From Acidobacteriaceae bacterium TAA 166 (GTDB lineage: Bacteria; Acidobacteriota; Terriglobia; Terriglobales; Acidobacteriaceae), in assembly GCA_000421065.1 (NCBI GenBank), contig ATWD01000003.1, positions 186,001 to 250,000 of the forward strand: 64,000 nucleotides of DNA, read 5' to 3'. Position 1 is the stretch's first letter. Every line of letters begins with the position of its first letter. The notes beneath the pieces are model-generated. The model saw only the letters and a list, made by a program, of their open reading frames with translations, made no database searches and was not told where the DNA came from. Shown one piece after another: positions 17,547-26,542 of the stretch. The translations under genes and the position numbers were made by a program.

Positions 17547-18743
17547 ATGTTGAAAATGCCTGCGGCAGTTCGATCTATCTGCTGCTCATCTGCCCCGCAT
17601 TCACTGGCGCTAACGATAGCTTTTATTCTGGCTCCAATTATCGGGTGCAGTTCGAAGCGCACAATTGCCCCGGAAACTTCAACAGCCACAACCGTTGAAG
17701 TTGTGAGCGTGCAACCCGAGACCGTTCCAATCGAGGGTACGTGGGTTGCAACGCTGGATGGCTATCTCAACGCTCAAATTCAGCCACAGGTCTCGGGTTA
17801 TCTGATTAGCCAGAATTATCGTGAAGGTTCTGAGGTAGCGAAGGGGCAGGTTCTCTATCAGATCGATCCGAAGCCGTTTGAAGCGACATTGCAACAGGCT
17901 CAAGGGGCGCTGGAGAAGGTCAAAGCGCAACTTGCGTTGGCAGAAATCAATGTGAACCGGGACACGCCTCTCGTTACGGAACATGCCATCTCCCAGAGTC
18001 AGTTGGACACGGAGGTGCAGCAGCGCGAGCAAGCAAAAGCAGCCTTTAAAGCTGCCGAGGGAAACGTTGCGAGCGCAAAGATAAACCTTGAATTCACGGA
18101 GGTTCATTCCCTCATCTCGGGGGTTGCCGGACAGGCTCAAGTGCAGGTGGGCAATCTCGTAGGACCGTCTGCGGTATTAACTTCGGTCTCTCAGTTGAAC
18201 CCGATCAAAGCCTATTTCTCGATCAGTGATCGGGAATACCTCGCGCTGACCCAGCGCTCCCACGAGAACGGCAAGGGAAGCCTGATCGGTAACGACACAG
18301 TTCCTCTTCATCTGATCCTTTCGAACAATGAAGTTTATCCGAAACCAGGACGGATTATGTTCGTGGATCGGCAGATGAACGCACAAACCGGCGCAATACG
18401 CATTGCTGCGGAGTTTCCGAACCCGGGGAATGTTCTTCGTCCTGGTCAATTCGGGCGAGTCACGACTCAAACCGAAGTCCTATCTCACGCAATCGTCGTT
18501 CCTCAGGAGGCGGTGCAGGAGATCCAGGGGGCCTTCCAGGTGTTCGTTGTAACGAACGATCGCCACGCCAAGCTTCGCAACGTAACGCTCGGTTCGCAAG
18601 TCGGTCAGCGTTGGGTTATTCAAAGCGGTCTGTCGGCCGGTGACGTTGTCGTGGTGAACGGCATGAGCAATATCAAGGATGGTGCGTTAGTGAATCCTCG
18701 GATTGCGAACAGTGCTCGGAGCGTCGCCGAGGTGAGGCCCTAA
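17547..18743 (+). CDS. RND efflux periplasmic adaptor lipoprotein
   Basis: 398 residues from the ATG at 17547, preceded by CGGAGG; the open frame to 17406 is ignored. The N-terminus is a lipoprotein signal (LALTIAFILAPIIGC, lipobox ending IIGC). Adaptor features: the lipoyl half-motifs IQPQVSGYLISQNYREGSEV and VHSLISGVAGQAQVQVGN, a coiled hairpin between (LAEINVNRDTPL to LDTEVQQREQAKAAFK), and the beta-barrel/membrane-proximal part ending with GLSAGDVVVVNGM. It is MexE-like in type and links the inner-membrane pump to the outer-membrane factor. Its stop codon directly abuts the pump's ATG. Confidence 0.9.
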   Translation: MLKMPAAVRSICCSSAPHSLALTIAFILAPIIGCSSKRTIAPETSTATTVEVVSVQPETVPIEGTWVATLDGYLNAQIQPQVSGYLISQNYREGSEVAKGQVLYQIDPKPFEATLQQAQGALEKVKAQLALAEINVNRDTPLVTEHAISQSQLDTEVQQREQAKAAFKAAEGNVASAKINLEFTEVHSLISGVAGQAQVQVGNLVGPSAVLTSVSQLNPIKAYFSISDREYLALTQRSHENGKGSLIGNDTVPLHLILSNNEVYPKPGRIMFVDRQMNAQTGAIRIAAEFPNPGNVLRPGQFGRVTTQTEVLSHAIVVPQEAVQEIQGAFQVFVVTNDRHAKLRNVTLGSQVGQRWVIQSGLSAGDVVVVNGMSNIKDGALVNPRIANSARSVAEVRP

Positions 18744-21700
18744 ATGTCAAAGTTCTTCATCCGTCGCCCGATCGTCGCGATAGTTATCGCTATCATTATG
18801 GTGCTCGTCGGGGTGGTTGCGATGCAGTCGCTTCCAACCGCGCAATATCCCGATATGGTTCCGCCTGAGATCCTGATTACTTCGCTCTTCCCTGGTGCAG
18901 ACGCGAAGACGCTGCTGCAGTCTGTTTCCACACCCCTTGAACAGCAGATCAATGGCGTGGACAACATGAACTACATGTATTCAATCAATGACAACAATGG
19001 AAACAACGCCATTGTCGTCAATTTCGACGTCAAAACGAACGCGAATACGGACCAGGTTCTAACGCAATTGCGGGTCAGTCAGGCGCAGGCACAGGTTCCT
19101 CAGGAAGTGCAGATCGCCGGGATCACGGTTCAGAAATCGCTTGCGTCGCCTCTTGTGTTCGCAACTTTATTCTCTCCCGACAAAAGCTTCTCTGAAGAGT
19201 TTCTGACGAATTACGCCATCATCAACATTGAAGACGAGCTTACTCGTATCAAGGGCGTCTCGCGAGTTCAGGTATATGGCGGGCAATACGCTCTTCGGGT
19301 CTGGGTACGACCGGACCAGTTGGCCAAACTCGGGGTTACGACCTCTGAGATCATCCATGCAATCCAGACGCAAAATACGGTCAATCCCGCAGGACAGATA
19401 GGCGGAGAACCGGTGCCACACGGCCAGAAGTTTACCTTTTCCGTACAGACCGACGGACGTTTGGTGACTCCCGAGGAGTTCGGGAAGATCATCGTCCGCG
19501 CCAACCCCGATGGCTCGATCCTTCATCTCTCGGACGTTGCCCGTGTGGAGTTGGGCGCTCAGATTTACAACATGGAGAGCCGGTTTAACAACGCTCCTTC
19601 AGCAGGAATCGCAATCTACCAGCTACCAGGGTCGAATGCCGTGGAAACCGCGGCATTGGTGAACAAGCGTCTTAAGGAACTCGCAGTAAATCTACCGGCT
19701 GGAATCAGTTACAAGGTCACTCTGGACACCACAAAGGCTGTTACCGCGGGCCTTCATGAGATCGCCGTAACGCTCATTGAAGCACTTCTGCTGGTCATGG
19801 TCGTCGTATACCTCTTTCTCCAAAGTTGGCGGGCAACGATCATTCCGCTTCTCGCGGTCCCGGTGTCATTGGTAGGCACGTTTGCGATGTTCCCGTTATT
19901 GGGATTTTCGATCAACACGTTATCGCTGTTTGGCCTTGTCCTGGCTATTGGTCTCGTCGTAGACGACGCGATCATTGTTGTGGAGGCAGTCGAGCATCAC
20001 ATTGAGCATGGTATGACTCCGCGCGAAGCAACGTACAAAGCCATGGAAGAGGTTGGTGGACCAGTCATCGGCATCGCGTTGATCCTTGCAGCAGTCTTTA
20101 TCCCGACTGCCGCTATTCCCGGGATTACGGGCCGCCTCTATCAACAGTTCGCCATTACGATCGCGATCTCTGTTCTAATATCGGCGTTCAACGCGCTGAC
20201 ACTCAGCCCCGCACTCGCCGCTCTCCTGCTTAAGCCACGCAAGCTGAAAAGTAAGACCGGCCCTCTTGACCAGTTCTTCGCATGGTTCAATCAGATCTTC
20301 GATCGCACAACTGATGGGTATGTGACGACCTCCCGTGTGCTGATCCACAAAACCAAGACGTCGATGATTGGGTTGGTTGTGGTTTCGCTCTTCGTCGGTG
20401 TTATCGCATCGAGCCTTCCGAAGGGGTTTGTGCCGGAAGAAGACCAGGGCTATCTCTTTGTAGCTCTCCAGTTGCCGGACGCCGCTTCGCTTCAGCGGAC
20501 CGATGAGGCGGGCCAAAAAGTGACGGACAGACTCCTGAAGGTCCCCGGCGTACAGGCAGTGACAACTGTGAACGGCTTCAACCTGCTCTCTCTGACCTAT
20601 TCTACGAATTCTGCCATCATCTTCGTGACTCTCAAACCCTGGGAAGAACGGAAAACACCTGAAGAACAGATCGCCGGGATTCAAGCCAACATTCGGAAGA
20701 ACGTGGCGGATATTCAGGAAGGGACTGTCTTTTCCTTTCCACCTCCTGCAATTCCCGGTGTCGGCACGGCCGGTGGCGTCACCTTCATTTTGGAAGATCG
20801 ATCTGGTACAGGCGATCAGGCTTTTCTCACCAAGAACCTCTATAAGTTCCTGGGCGAGGTGAATAAGCGCCCGGAAATTGCCGCTGCCTTACCTTCTTTT
20901 CAACCCGCTGTACCTCAGTTGAAAGTGAGCGTCGACAAGGAGAAAGCACTGCAACAGCAGGTCAACCTCACCAATGTGTATCAAACCATGCAGACATTCC
21001 TCGGCGGCTACTTGGTGAACTACTTCAACAGGTTTGGGCGACAATGGCAAACTTTCGTCGAAGCGGAAGGCGACTCGCGCACCAACATTCAAAACATCGG
21101 ACAGTTCTATGTGCAAAGTGCGAATGGAGGGCAGGTCCCGCTTAGCTCTCTCGTGCAGGTCAAGCAAATGACGGGGCCGGAGTTTCTCTGGCGATACAAC
21201 GAATACGGCGCCGTTCAAATCACTGTCGCTCCGCAAGCCGGATACAGCACCGGACAGGTCATGGCGGCGCTCGAAGAGACGTTTCACAAGACAATGCCGC
21301 AGGGCATGGGCTTTGACTACTTCGGAATGTCGTACCAAGAGAAGATTGCGGCCGATGGAGTGCCGCCATCAGCCGTGTTTGGATTGTCTCTGCTCTTCGT
21401 GTTCCTGATTCTCGCGGCTCTCTATGAGAGTTGGACCTTACCATTCAGCGTGTTGCTGAGTACGCCTATCGCCGTGCTCGGGGCATTTCTCGCACTCAAG
21501 GCGAGGGCGCTCGCGAATGATGCCTTCGCCACAGTCGGTCTGATTATGCTGATCGGTCTGGCAGCGAAAAATGCGATCCTGATCGTCGAATTCGCAAAGA
21601 TCAACTACGAGAATGGGGAAAGTATCGTGGATGCCGCTCTCCATGCAGCACGGGTGCGCTTCCGCCCCATCATCATGACCGCGCTCGCGTTTATCTTCGG

Positions 21701-21926
21701 CTGTCTGCCGCTTTGGACGGCGACCGGGGCTGGCTCGGTCGGACGACGGACACTTGGCACCATCGTCATCGGTGGAATGGTCGCAGCAACCATCATTGGG
21801 ATACTGATTGTTCCTGTGAACTTCTCCTTCGTGGAATATCTTTCGCACCGCTTTGGAAAGAAGAAGGGCACCTCTCTCGAGACTGTGCCGCCTGTTGACG
21901 AGCTCAACGATGGAGGTGTTGCTTGA
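18744..21926 (+). CDS. RND multidrug efflux pump (HAE1 type)
   Basis: 1060 residues, full length for the HAE1 family. Typical features: start MSKFFIRRPIVAIVIAIIM, proton-relay aspartates in GLVVDDAIIVVEAV of TM4, twelve predicted membrane segments in two halves, and large periplasmic loops with PDGSILHLSDVARVELG. The second half ends with RTLGTIVIGGMVAATIIGIL. It exports drugs or solvents from the inner membrane and periplasm using proton force. MexF/AcrB-like; substrates not deducible. Operon order adaptor-pump-outer membrane factor with 0-4 bp spacing. Confidence 0.93.
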   Translation: MSKFFIRRPIVAIVIAIIMVLVGVVAMQSLPTAQYPDMVPPEILITSLFPGADAKTLLQSVSTPLEQQINGVDNMNYMYSINDNNGNNAIVVNFDVKTNANTDQVLTQLRVSQAQAQVPQEVQIAGITVQKSLASPLVFATLFSPDKSFSEEFLTNYAIINIEDELTRIKGVSRVQVYGGQYALRVWVRPDQLAKLGVTTSEIIHAIQTQNTVNPAGQIGGEPVPHGQKFTFSVQTDGRLVTPEEFGKIIVRANPDGSILHLSDVARVELGAQIYNMESRFNNAPSAGIAIYQLPGSNAVETAALVNKRLKELAVNLPAGISYKVTLDTTKAVTAGLHEIAVTLIEALLLVMVVVYLFLQSWRATIIPLLAVPVSLVGTFAMFPLLGFSINTLSLFGLVLAIGLVVDDAIIVVEAVEHHIEHGMTPREATYKAMEEVGGPVIGIALILAAVFIPTAAIPGITGRLYQQFAITIAISVLISAFNALTLSPALAALLLKPRKLKSKTGPLDQFFAWFNQIFDRTTDGYVTTSRVLIHKTKTSMIGLVVVSLFVGVIASSLPKGFVPEEDQGYLFVALQLPDAASLQRTDEAGQKVTDRLLKVPGVQAVTTVNGFNLLSLTYSTNSAIIFVTLKPWEERKTPEEQIAGIQANIRKNVADIQEGTVFSFPPPAIPGVGTAGGVTFILEDRSGTGDQAFLTKNLYKFLGEVNKRPEIAAALPSFQPAVPQLKVSVDKEKALQQQVNLTNVYQTMQTFLGGYLVNYFNRFGRQWQTFVEAEGDSRTNIQNIGQFYVQSANGGQVPLSSLVQVKQMTGPEFLWRYNEYGAVQITVAPQAGYSTGQVMAALEETFHKTMPQGMGFDYFGMSYQEKIAADGVPPSAVFGLSLLFVFLILAALYESWTLPFSVLLSTPIAVLGAFLALKARALANDAFATVGLIMLIGLAAKNAILIVEFAKINYENGESIVDAALHAARVRFRPIIMTALAFIFGCLPLWTATGAGSVGRRTLGTIVIGGMVAATIIGILIVPVNFSFVEYLSHRFGKKKGTSLETVPPVDELNDGGVA

Positions 21927-23326
21927 GACGTATCGTTCGATTCCACATTGCCCTAACATTCAGCGCCCTTCTGGCTGGATGCACGGTTGGACCGAAATAC
22001 AAACGCCCCGACGTACCCGTAGCGCCAGCATTTCGAGGTCCGGACAACGCGGCTGTTCAGGATTCCGATTCGATCGGTGATCTGAAATGGCTTGACGTTT
22101 TTCATGATCCCGACCTGAAGGTCTTGATCGAGGAAGGTCTACGTTCGAATTATGACATCCGTATCGCTGCGCAGCGTGTTCTCGAACAGCAAGCCAGACT
22201 CGGCATTACTCGCTCACAAATGTTTCCTGCCTTATCGTTAGGCGGGTCTGAAGTAGGAGCGAGGCTGCCAAGTGGGGCCGCCGGCGCTGCTGGCATTCAC
22301 AACGTCATCGCCGCAGGTTCGCTTTCCTTGTCAGCAGCGTGGACACCTGATTTCTGGGGTCTCTATAGACGGCAGAATGAGCAGGCACGTGCAGGGTTGT
22401 TAGCTCAGCGATGGGCTCAAAGAGCGGTGACGAGCACGTTGATAGCAAACCTGGCAACCGCCTATCTGCAGTTACGGGCTCTGGATGGACAAATGGCGGT
22501 CACCAGGAACGCTTTGAAGGTGCGCGAAGACTCACTCCGGTTGACGGAGCACCTGGAGCATTCTGGAGCGGCGACGATGTCGGATGTCCGAGAATCTCAG
22601 GCTCTTGTCTTTGCCGCATCCTCCAATATTCCCGCTCTTGAACAACAGATCCAGGAGCAGGAAAACCAGATCCGCCTTTTACTTGGCCGTCAGCCCGGTT
22701 CGATCACGCGCAAGGAGACATATACGCCGTCCCCAAATGTTGCGTCGGTGCCCGCCGGGATTCCTTCGCAACTCCTCGAACGAAGGCCTGATATTCAGGA
22801 GGCAGAGGCAAACCTTATCGCTGCAAATGCAGCAATCGGCGTCGCCCGGGCACAGTTCTTTCCAACGATTCCGATATCCGGCAGCGGTGGAATAGGAAGC
22901 AACAGCCTTGGTTCTCTCTTCGACCCCTCCGGAGCCTACGTTTATGGAGTGGGCTCCCTGGCGCAGCCTCTCTTTGAGGGCGGACGGTTACGGAATAATT
23001 TGCGCTTAGCTAAAGAGACGGATCAGGAGGTTGTGCTTACGTATCAACAGACGATCGCTGCGGCCTTCCGAGACGTATCGAATGCACTGATTGCCTATCG
23101 AAAGACCAGAGAGTATCGGGAACAACAAGAGCAGCTGGTGGCGGCGGATCAGGATGCTTCACACCTGGCGGAAGTTCGATATAAGGGAGGAGCGACAACG
23201 TATCTCGAAGTTCTAACCAATGAAGGCAACCGATATAACGCGGAGCTCGGCCTTGTCACCGCCCAACAAAATGAATCTCTTGCTCTCGTGCAGCTCTATA
23301 ACGCGCTGGGTGGGGGATGGCAATAG
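21923..23326 (+). CDS. NodT/OprM-type outer-membrane efflux factor
   Basis: 467 residues. TTG start overlapping the pump's TGA. Lipoprotein signal ending LLAGCTVGPKYKRPDVP, the NodT/OprM N-terminus. Two repeated helical hairpins of the TolC fold are seen (RSNYDIRIAAQRVLEQQARL, LLERRPDIQEAEANLIAANA) and a C-terminal YKGGATTYLEVLTNE. Forms the outer-membrane channel of the tripartite pump. A strong terminator follows. Confidence 0.92.
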   Translation: MRRIVRFHIALTFSALLAGCTVGPKYKRPDVPVAPAFRGPDNAAVQDSDSIGDLKWLDVFHDPDLKVLIEEGLRSNYDIRIAAQRVLEQQARLGITRSQMFPALSLGGSEVGARLPSGAAGAAGIHNVIAAGSLSLSAAWTPDFWGLYRRQNEQARAGLLAQRWAQRAVTSTLIANLATAYLQLRALDGQMAVTRNALKVREDSLRLTEHLEHSGAATMSDVRESQALVFAASSNIPALEQQIQEQENQIRLLLGRQPGSITRKETYTPSPNVASVPAGIPSQLLERRPDIQEAEANLIAANAAIGVARAQFFPTIPISGSGGIGSNSLGSLFDPSGAYVYGVGSLAQPLFEGGRLRNNLRLAKETDQEVVLTYQQTIAAAFRDVSNALIAYRKTREYREQQEQLVAADQDASHLAEVRYKGGATTYLEVLTNEGNRYNAELGLVTAQQNESLALVQLYNALGGGWQ

Positions 23327-23349
23327 GCGTGAAGAACGCTTATTGGTTA

Positions 23350-23378
23350 CGGGTCTGGAGATAATCCAGACCCGCTTT
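23350..23378 (+). terminator. Rho-independent terminator of the RND operon
   Basis: Ten-bp stem CGGGTCTGGA / TCCAGACCCG with loop GATAA, followed by CTTTT, 24 bp after the outer-membrane-factor stop. It may also serve the convergent UspA gene. Confidence 0.8.
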
Positions 23379-23432
23379 TCCCAGTCCCAGAATATTCTGG
23401 CGCCGGGTCCGAGTTCCGACGGTGATACCAGG

Positions 23433-24251
23433 TCATTTTGGCCGTTTCAGATGATCGGTAAGCCATCCTGCCGATACTGGAATTGTTAGTAGGGGGCACT
23501 TGGCTGAAGTCAAGAGCTCGTAGGCCATGCTCGTATGCAGGTGTCTCTGAACATATCCGCAAGGCTCGACGCTCAAAGCAACTACCGATGACGCACCGCG
23601 TGCGTTGACTGCGGCCCTGATCGTCTGCGCGACTTCATGGGAAGGAGTTCGCGGAACACGGACTACCTCGACCGTTGCGCCGACCGCAGCGGCAAGTCCA
23701 TGGACAAAGGGCATTGACGCCTCGGCATGGCTCGACATGTCGGAGATGTACAGGATGTCTTTAAGCTTTAGAGCTGGAGTCCATTCCTGATGTACGCCCG
23801 GTCCAATCGTGAAGGTTGGACAGGGAGCGTTCAACAAGAGAGCCTCCGTCTTCGAGCCCACGAGCAGATGGTCGAGGCCAAGGTGGATATGATCGGTGCC
23901 CAGGACCAGGAGATCGATCCGATCGCGTTCGATGGCTGTCAGAATCGAGGACGGCACAGATCCTTCGATCGCCTCGTATCTTACGGGAATTCCCAGATGT
24001 TCAATCTCGGAACTGAATGTGGCGAGCCTTGCTTCTGCATTGCGCCGCACGCGACTGGGCACGTGATCCAGCAATTCGACGTTCGCAGAGTGCGGTCCAA
24101 ACTCAAACGCATTCAGAGTAATCAGGTCAGCACCGAAGTGCTTTGCAAATGCCGCCGCGTACGTGAGTGCAAGTCGCGAGCTCTGGTGAAAATCGGTGGC
24201 GAGCATAACGGCTTTGATTGCAACGAGCAATTGTTCTGTGGACGTCGTCAT
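23433..24251 (-). CDS. Tandem universal stress protein (two UspA domains)
   Basis: 272 residues with two UspA folds. The first starts VMLATDFHQSSRLALTYAAA and carries VLGTDHIHLGLDHLLVGS (G-2x-G-9x-G(S/T)-like ATP loop). The second starts ILYISDMSSHAEASMPFVHG and is more divergent. Such soluble proteins respond to stress, and some bind ATP. Its ATG overlaps the stop of the upstream membrane-protein gene by 4 bp (ATGA), so both are one transcript from the promoter containing operator copy 4. Confidence 0.85.
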   Translation of the reverse strand: MTTSTEQLLVAIKAVMLATDFHQSSRLALTYAAAFAKHFGADLITLNAFEFGPHSANVELLDHVPSRVRRNAEARLATFSSEIEHLGIPVRYEAIEGSVPSSILTAIERDRIDLLVLGTDHIHLGLDHLLVGSKTEALLLNAPCPTFTIGPGVHQEWTPALKLKDILYISDMSSHAEASMPFVHGLAAAVGATVEVVRVPRTPSHEVAQTIRAAVNARGASSVVALSVEPCGYVQRHLHTSMAYELLTSAKCPLLTIPVSAGWLTDHLKRPK

Positions 24252-25000
24252 AATTTACTTCCTCGATGTGTACTTACTACTCGGCTGCGAATCCGAAATC
24301 CGGCGCTCGATCGAGGGGCGGAGTTGAGCTCGGGTTCCTTGGCTTCGGCCGGAAGGTTATCCAGGTTGTGCAGGGGGATTGCAGTAGGTGCTTCGAGTTC
24401 TTTCCAAAGAAAGATCGCGTTCGCCAAAAAAATAATCATGAGCGAAGCCCTCGGCTCGGCAAATGCCAGCATCAAACCGAGACCCACTGCGATGTGCAGC
24501 AAACGCATTCGGGTATTGCCGTACAGTAGCGTTTTACGTCGCCATCCTGCATTTGCGGTTCCCCAGGCGATTCCTCCGAAACAGCGTTGGTATGCCAGAA
24601 AGACAAATGTCATGCCCGCGTACGTCAGTGACGAGGATGGACTCAACTTCTCGTCGACCTGACTGGCAGTCGCCATAATCATGCCCATCCAGGGAAGAGC
24701 CATGAAGATGTTCGTCGCGAAAAGAAGAGGTGTTACATGCTGGACATGCCGCATCTCGTCTTGATATCGGAGCCACTGGTTCAAGAGAACAAGGGCGGTC
24801 GTCCCAAAGGTACACGCCCATATCAGCAGCGACGGGCCAACGTGCGTGTTGTTCGGGCCTGGTACAACCATGAACGACAGCAGCATCGCCACAAACAGGA
24901 GCGAGATCACCAGGCCAGAGCACTCACGGAGACCCGCAACCGTCACTCTTGTGCTCGGGATTGGTCTGGTCCAGTAAGTCATGGCCATCTGTCTTTCCAT
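24248..25000 (-). CDS. Multi-pass membrane protein of unknown function
   Basis: 250 residues with about six hydrophobic segments (LVISLLFVAMLLSFMVV, SLLIWACTFGTTALVLL, LLFATNIFMALPWMGMIMA, LTYAGMTFVFLAYQRCF, LLHIAVGLGLMLAF, LMIIFLANAIFLWKEL) and a soluble, Pro/Glu-rich tail. I do not recognise a named family. The start may be 25000 or the ATG at 24988 (MAMTYW); neither has ideal spacing. Operator copy 4 lies 18 bp upstream of 25000, so expression is likely repressed by a TetR protein together with the downstream stress protein. Confidence 0.65.
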   Translation of the reverse strand: MERQMAMTYWTRPIPSTRVTVAGLRECSGLVISLLFVAMLLSFMVVPGPNNTHVGPSLLIWACTFGTTALVLLNQWLRYQDEMRHVQHVTPLLFATNIFMALPWMGMIMATASQVDEKLSPSSSLTYAGMTFVFLAYQRCFGGIAWGTANAGWRRKTLLYGNTRMRLLHIAVGLGLMLAFAEPRASLMIIFLANAIFLWKELEAPTAIPLHNLDNLPAEAKEPELNSAPRSSAGFRIRSRVVSTHRGSKL

Positions 25001-25017
25001 ACTCCAGTTGCGATACT

Positions 25018-25039
25018 ATATTCAACGAATGTAGAATAT
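25018..25039. promoter_or_regulatory. ATATTCAA-N6-TTGAATAT operator, copy 4
   Basis: ATATTCAA-CGAATG-TAGAATAT. Six-bp outer arms are perfect. Directly upstream of the membrane-protein/UspA operon (-). Confidence 0.7.
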
Positions 25040-25106
25040 GTCAAGCGAGATGCGATTAGCTCGAATCCACTGATCCGCAATTGTGTAGACTAGTCATCAT
25101 CTCGAC

Positions 25107-25128
25107 CAATTCAATACACGTTGAATAT
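25107..25128. promoter_or_regulatory. ATATTCAA-N6-TTGAATAT operator, copy 5
   Basis: CAATTCAA-TACACG-TTGAATAT. Six-bp inner arms are perfect (ATTCAA/TTGAAT). Lies 89 bp from copy 4 in the intergenic region between the divergent membrane-protein and TetR genes, so it could act on either. Confidence 0.65.
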
Positions 25129-25375
25129 GATGAGGCATGTCTCGTTGCGATGCAATTTAGTTCTCTTCGCTGGTTGCGCCCTCAGTTGTCGAGCCCGAGG
25201 AAATTCGCGGAAGACGTGAACTCAGCATCGTCATTCCTCTGATGGGGTAGGGAAGAGCGCCCTAAACAGCCTGCCCTCAAAACTGGGCTGTGTAAGGTAT
25301 GTTCGGAACCGAGGAAATGCGAGCTAACGCATATGTTCATGAAATGAGTGCAGTTGCCCCGGAGGGCCTTGCTGA

Positions 25376-26035
25376 GTGAATGGTTCGAATGACAGAACGA
25401 AAGATCGAAAACCCGGCAGACCGGCGAGAGACTTTCACGGGGAAGCCGTTTTGCTGCAGGCCGGGCAAGCCGCATTTGCACGGTTAGGTTTTGAAGGAGC
25501 AAGAATACGCCAAATCGCCTTGAAAGCTGGCGTTGACCCCGCTCTCGTGGCTCATCATTTTGGCTCGAAAGAGGCACTTTGGCGGGCTGTCGTCGAGCGT
25601 TTGGTGCACTCATTGCACCCGTTGCTCGCCGAACTTGAAACATTACGCCATCAGATCGAGTGCCCCGTTCAAGAGCGCCTCACAAAGGCACTCTCTAGCC
25701 TGATTACCGCTACCTGTAAAGAGCCGGAGCTCGGGATGTTTCTTACCAGGATCGGCGCCGAACGGGGAACGAAGATTAATTTTTTGCTCGACACTTTGAT
25801 CCGTCCTTACCACGATGCCCTGTTGCCCCTATTGGAAGAGGCCATGCGCGAAGGCATAATCCCCACCCAGCCGTCGGATATATTGTGCTTCATGCTCACC
25901 AACGCCATCTCCATTACTGTGTCGTATCGCCACATCCTTGCGACGTATGAGGGGGGCATCAGAAGCATCGAAAGCCTGGCGGAGGCGATGAGCCAGTGCC
26001 TGTTGAGAACCATATTCGCTCGACAAACGATCTAA
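25376..26035 (+). CDS. TetR-family regulator (paralogue of 15902)
   Basis: 219 residues from a GTG behind CGGAGGG. The HTH reads GARIRQIALKAGVDPALVAH then HFGSKEALWRAVVERL, and the C-terminal domain (LGMFLTRIGAERGTKINFLL, ISITVSYRHILATYEGG) matches the regulator at 15902 throughout. So the two are clearly paralogues and may share a DNA site. Copy 5 of the operator lies ~250 bp upstream and copy 6 downstream before the ArsR gene. Probably a repressor answering a small hydrophobic ligand. Confidence 0.85.
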   Translation: MNGSNDRTKDRKPGRPARDFHGEAVLLQAGQAAFARLGFEGARIRQIALKAGVDPALVAHHFGSKEALWRAVVERLVHSLHPLLAELETLRHQIECPVQERLTKALSSLITATCKEPELGMFLTRIGAERGTKINFLLDTLIRPYHDALLPLLEEAMREGIIPTQPSDILCFMLTNAISITVSYRHILATYEGGIRSIESLAEAMSQCLLRTIFARQTI

Positions 26036-26114
26036 AAGTGCTCGTTCGCGTTGTGTAGCTTCGATCGAATCCTTGCAATCATGTCAATGCGTGACGCCAT
26101 TCACGTGCCTTTCT

Positions 26115-26136
26115 ATATTCAACAGGTGTAGAATAG
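26115..26136. promoter_or_regulatory. ATATTCAA-N6-TTGAATAT operator, copy 6
   Basis: ATATTCAA-CAGGTG-TAGAATAG. Ends 29 bp before the ArsR-like gene's ATG at 26166. Confidence 0.65.
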
Positions 26137-26165
26137 CGAAAGTGGATGGGCTTTGGAGTCTCACT

Positions 26166-26486
26166 ATGGCGATACTTTCCGCTTCCCAAGCGACGCAGAT
26201 CGCGAAGGCACTGAGTGATCGGGTACGCTTGCAGACCTACGCGGAAATAGCGCGCCGGAAAGAAGTGTGCGTTGGGGAACTGGATGTCTGTAACCTCGTG
26301 TCGAGACCTACGTTGTCTCACCATCTTCACGTACTTGCCGAGGCGGGTTTAGTTTCATCACAAAGGAGCGGTATCTACATCTTCTATCGGGCGATCCCAG
26401 AGCGAATGGCCGCCTATGGTGTTTACCTCTTGTCTTTGGCGAATCCTAACATCGTTGCTGAAGAGGAGAAACTTGAGACCGCATGA
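26166..26486 (+). CDS. ArsR-type winged-helix regulator
   Basis: 106 residues from the ATG at 26166; the longer frame from 26073 would run through the operator. Begins ILSASQATQIAKALSDRVRLQ and has the ArsR recognition helix VSRPTLSHHLHVLAEAGLVS followed by the wing QRSGIYIFYRAIPER. The single CVGELDVC pair could bind a metal or thiol-reactive ligand, but the ELCVCDL-type metal site of arsenic sensors is not cleanly present. Small cytosolic repressor, target unknown, under the palindromic operator. Confidence 0.8.
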   Translation: MAILSASQATQIAKALSDRVRLQTYAEIARRKEVCVGELDVCNLVSRPTLSHHLHVLAEAGLVSSQRSGIYIFYRAIPERMAAYGVYLLSLANPNIVAEEEKLETA

Positions 26487-26542
26487 CAAGGTAAAAGTGA
26501 AACACCAGGATGGTTGGAAGTTGGCAGGCGTTTTGAACGCGG

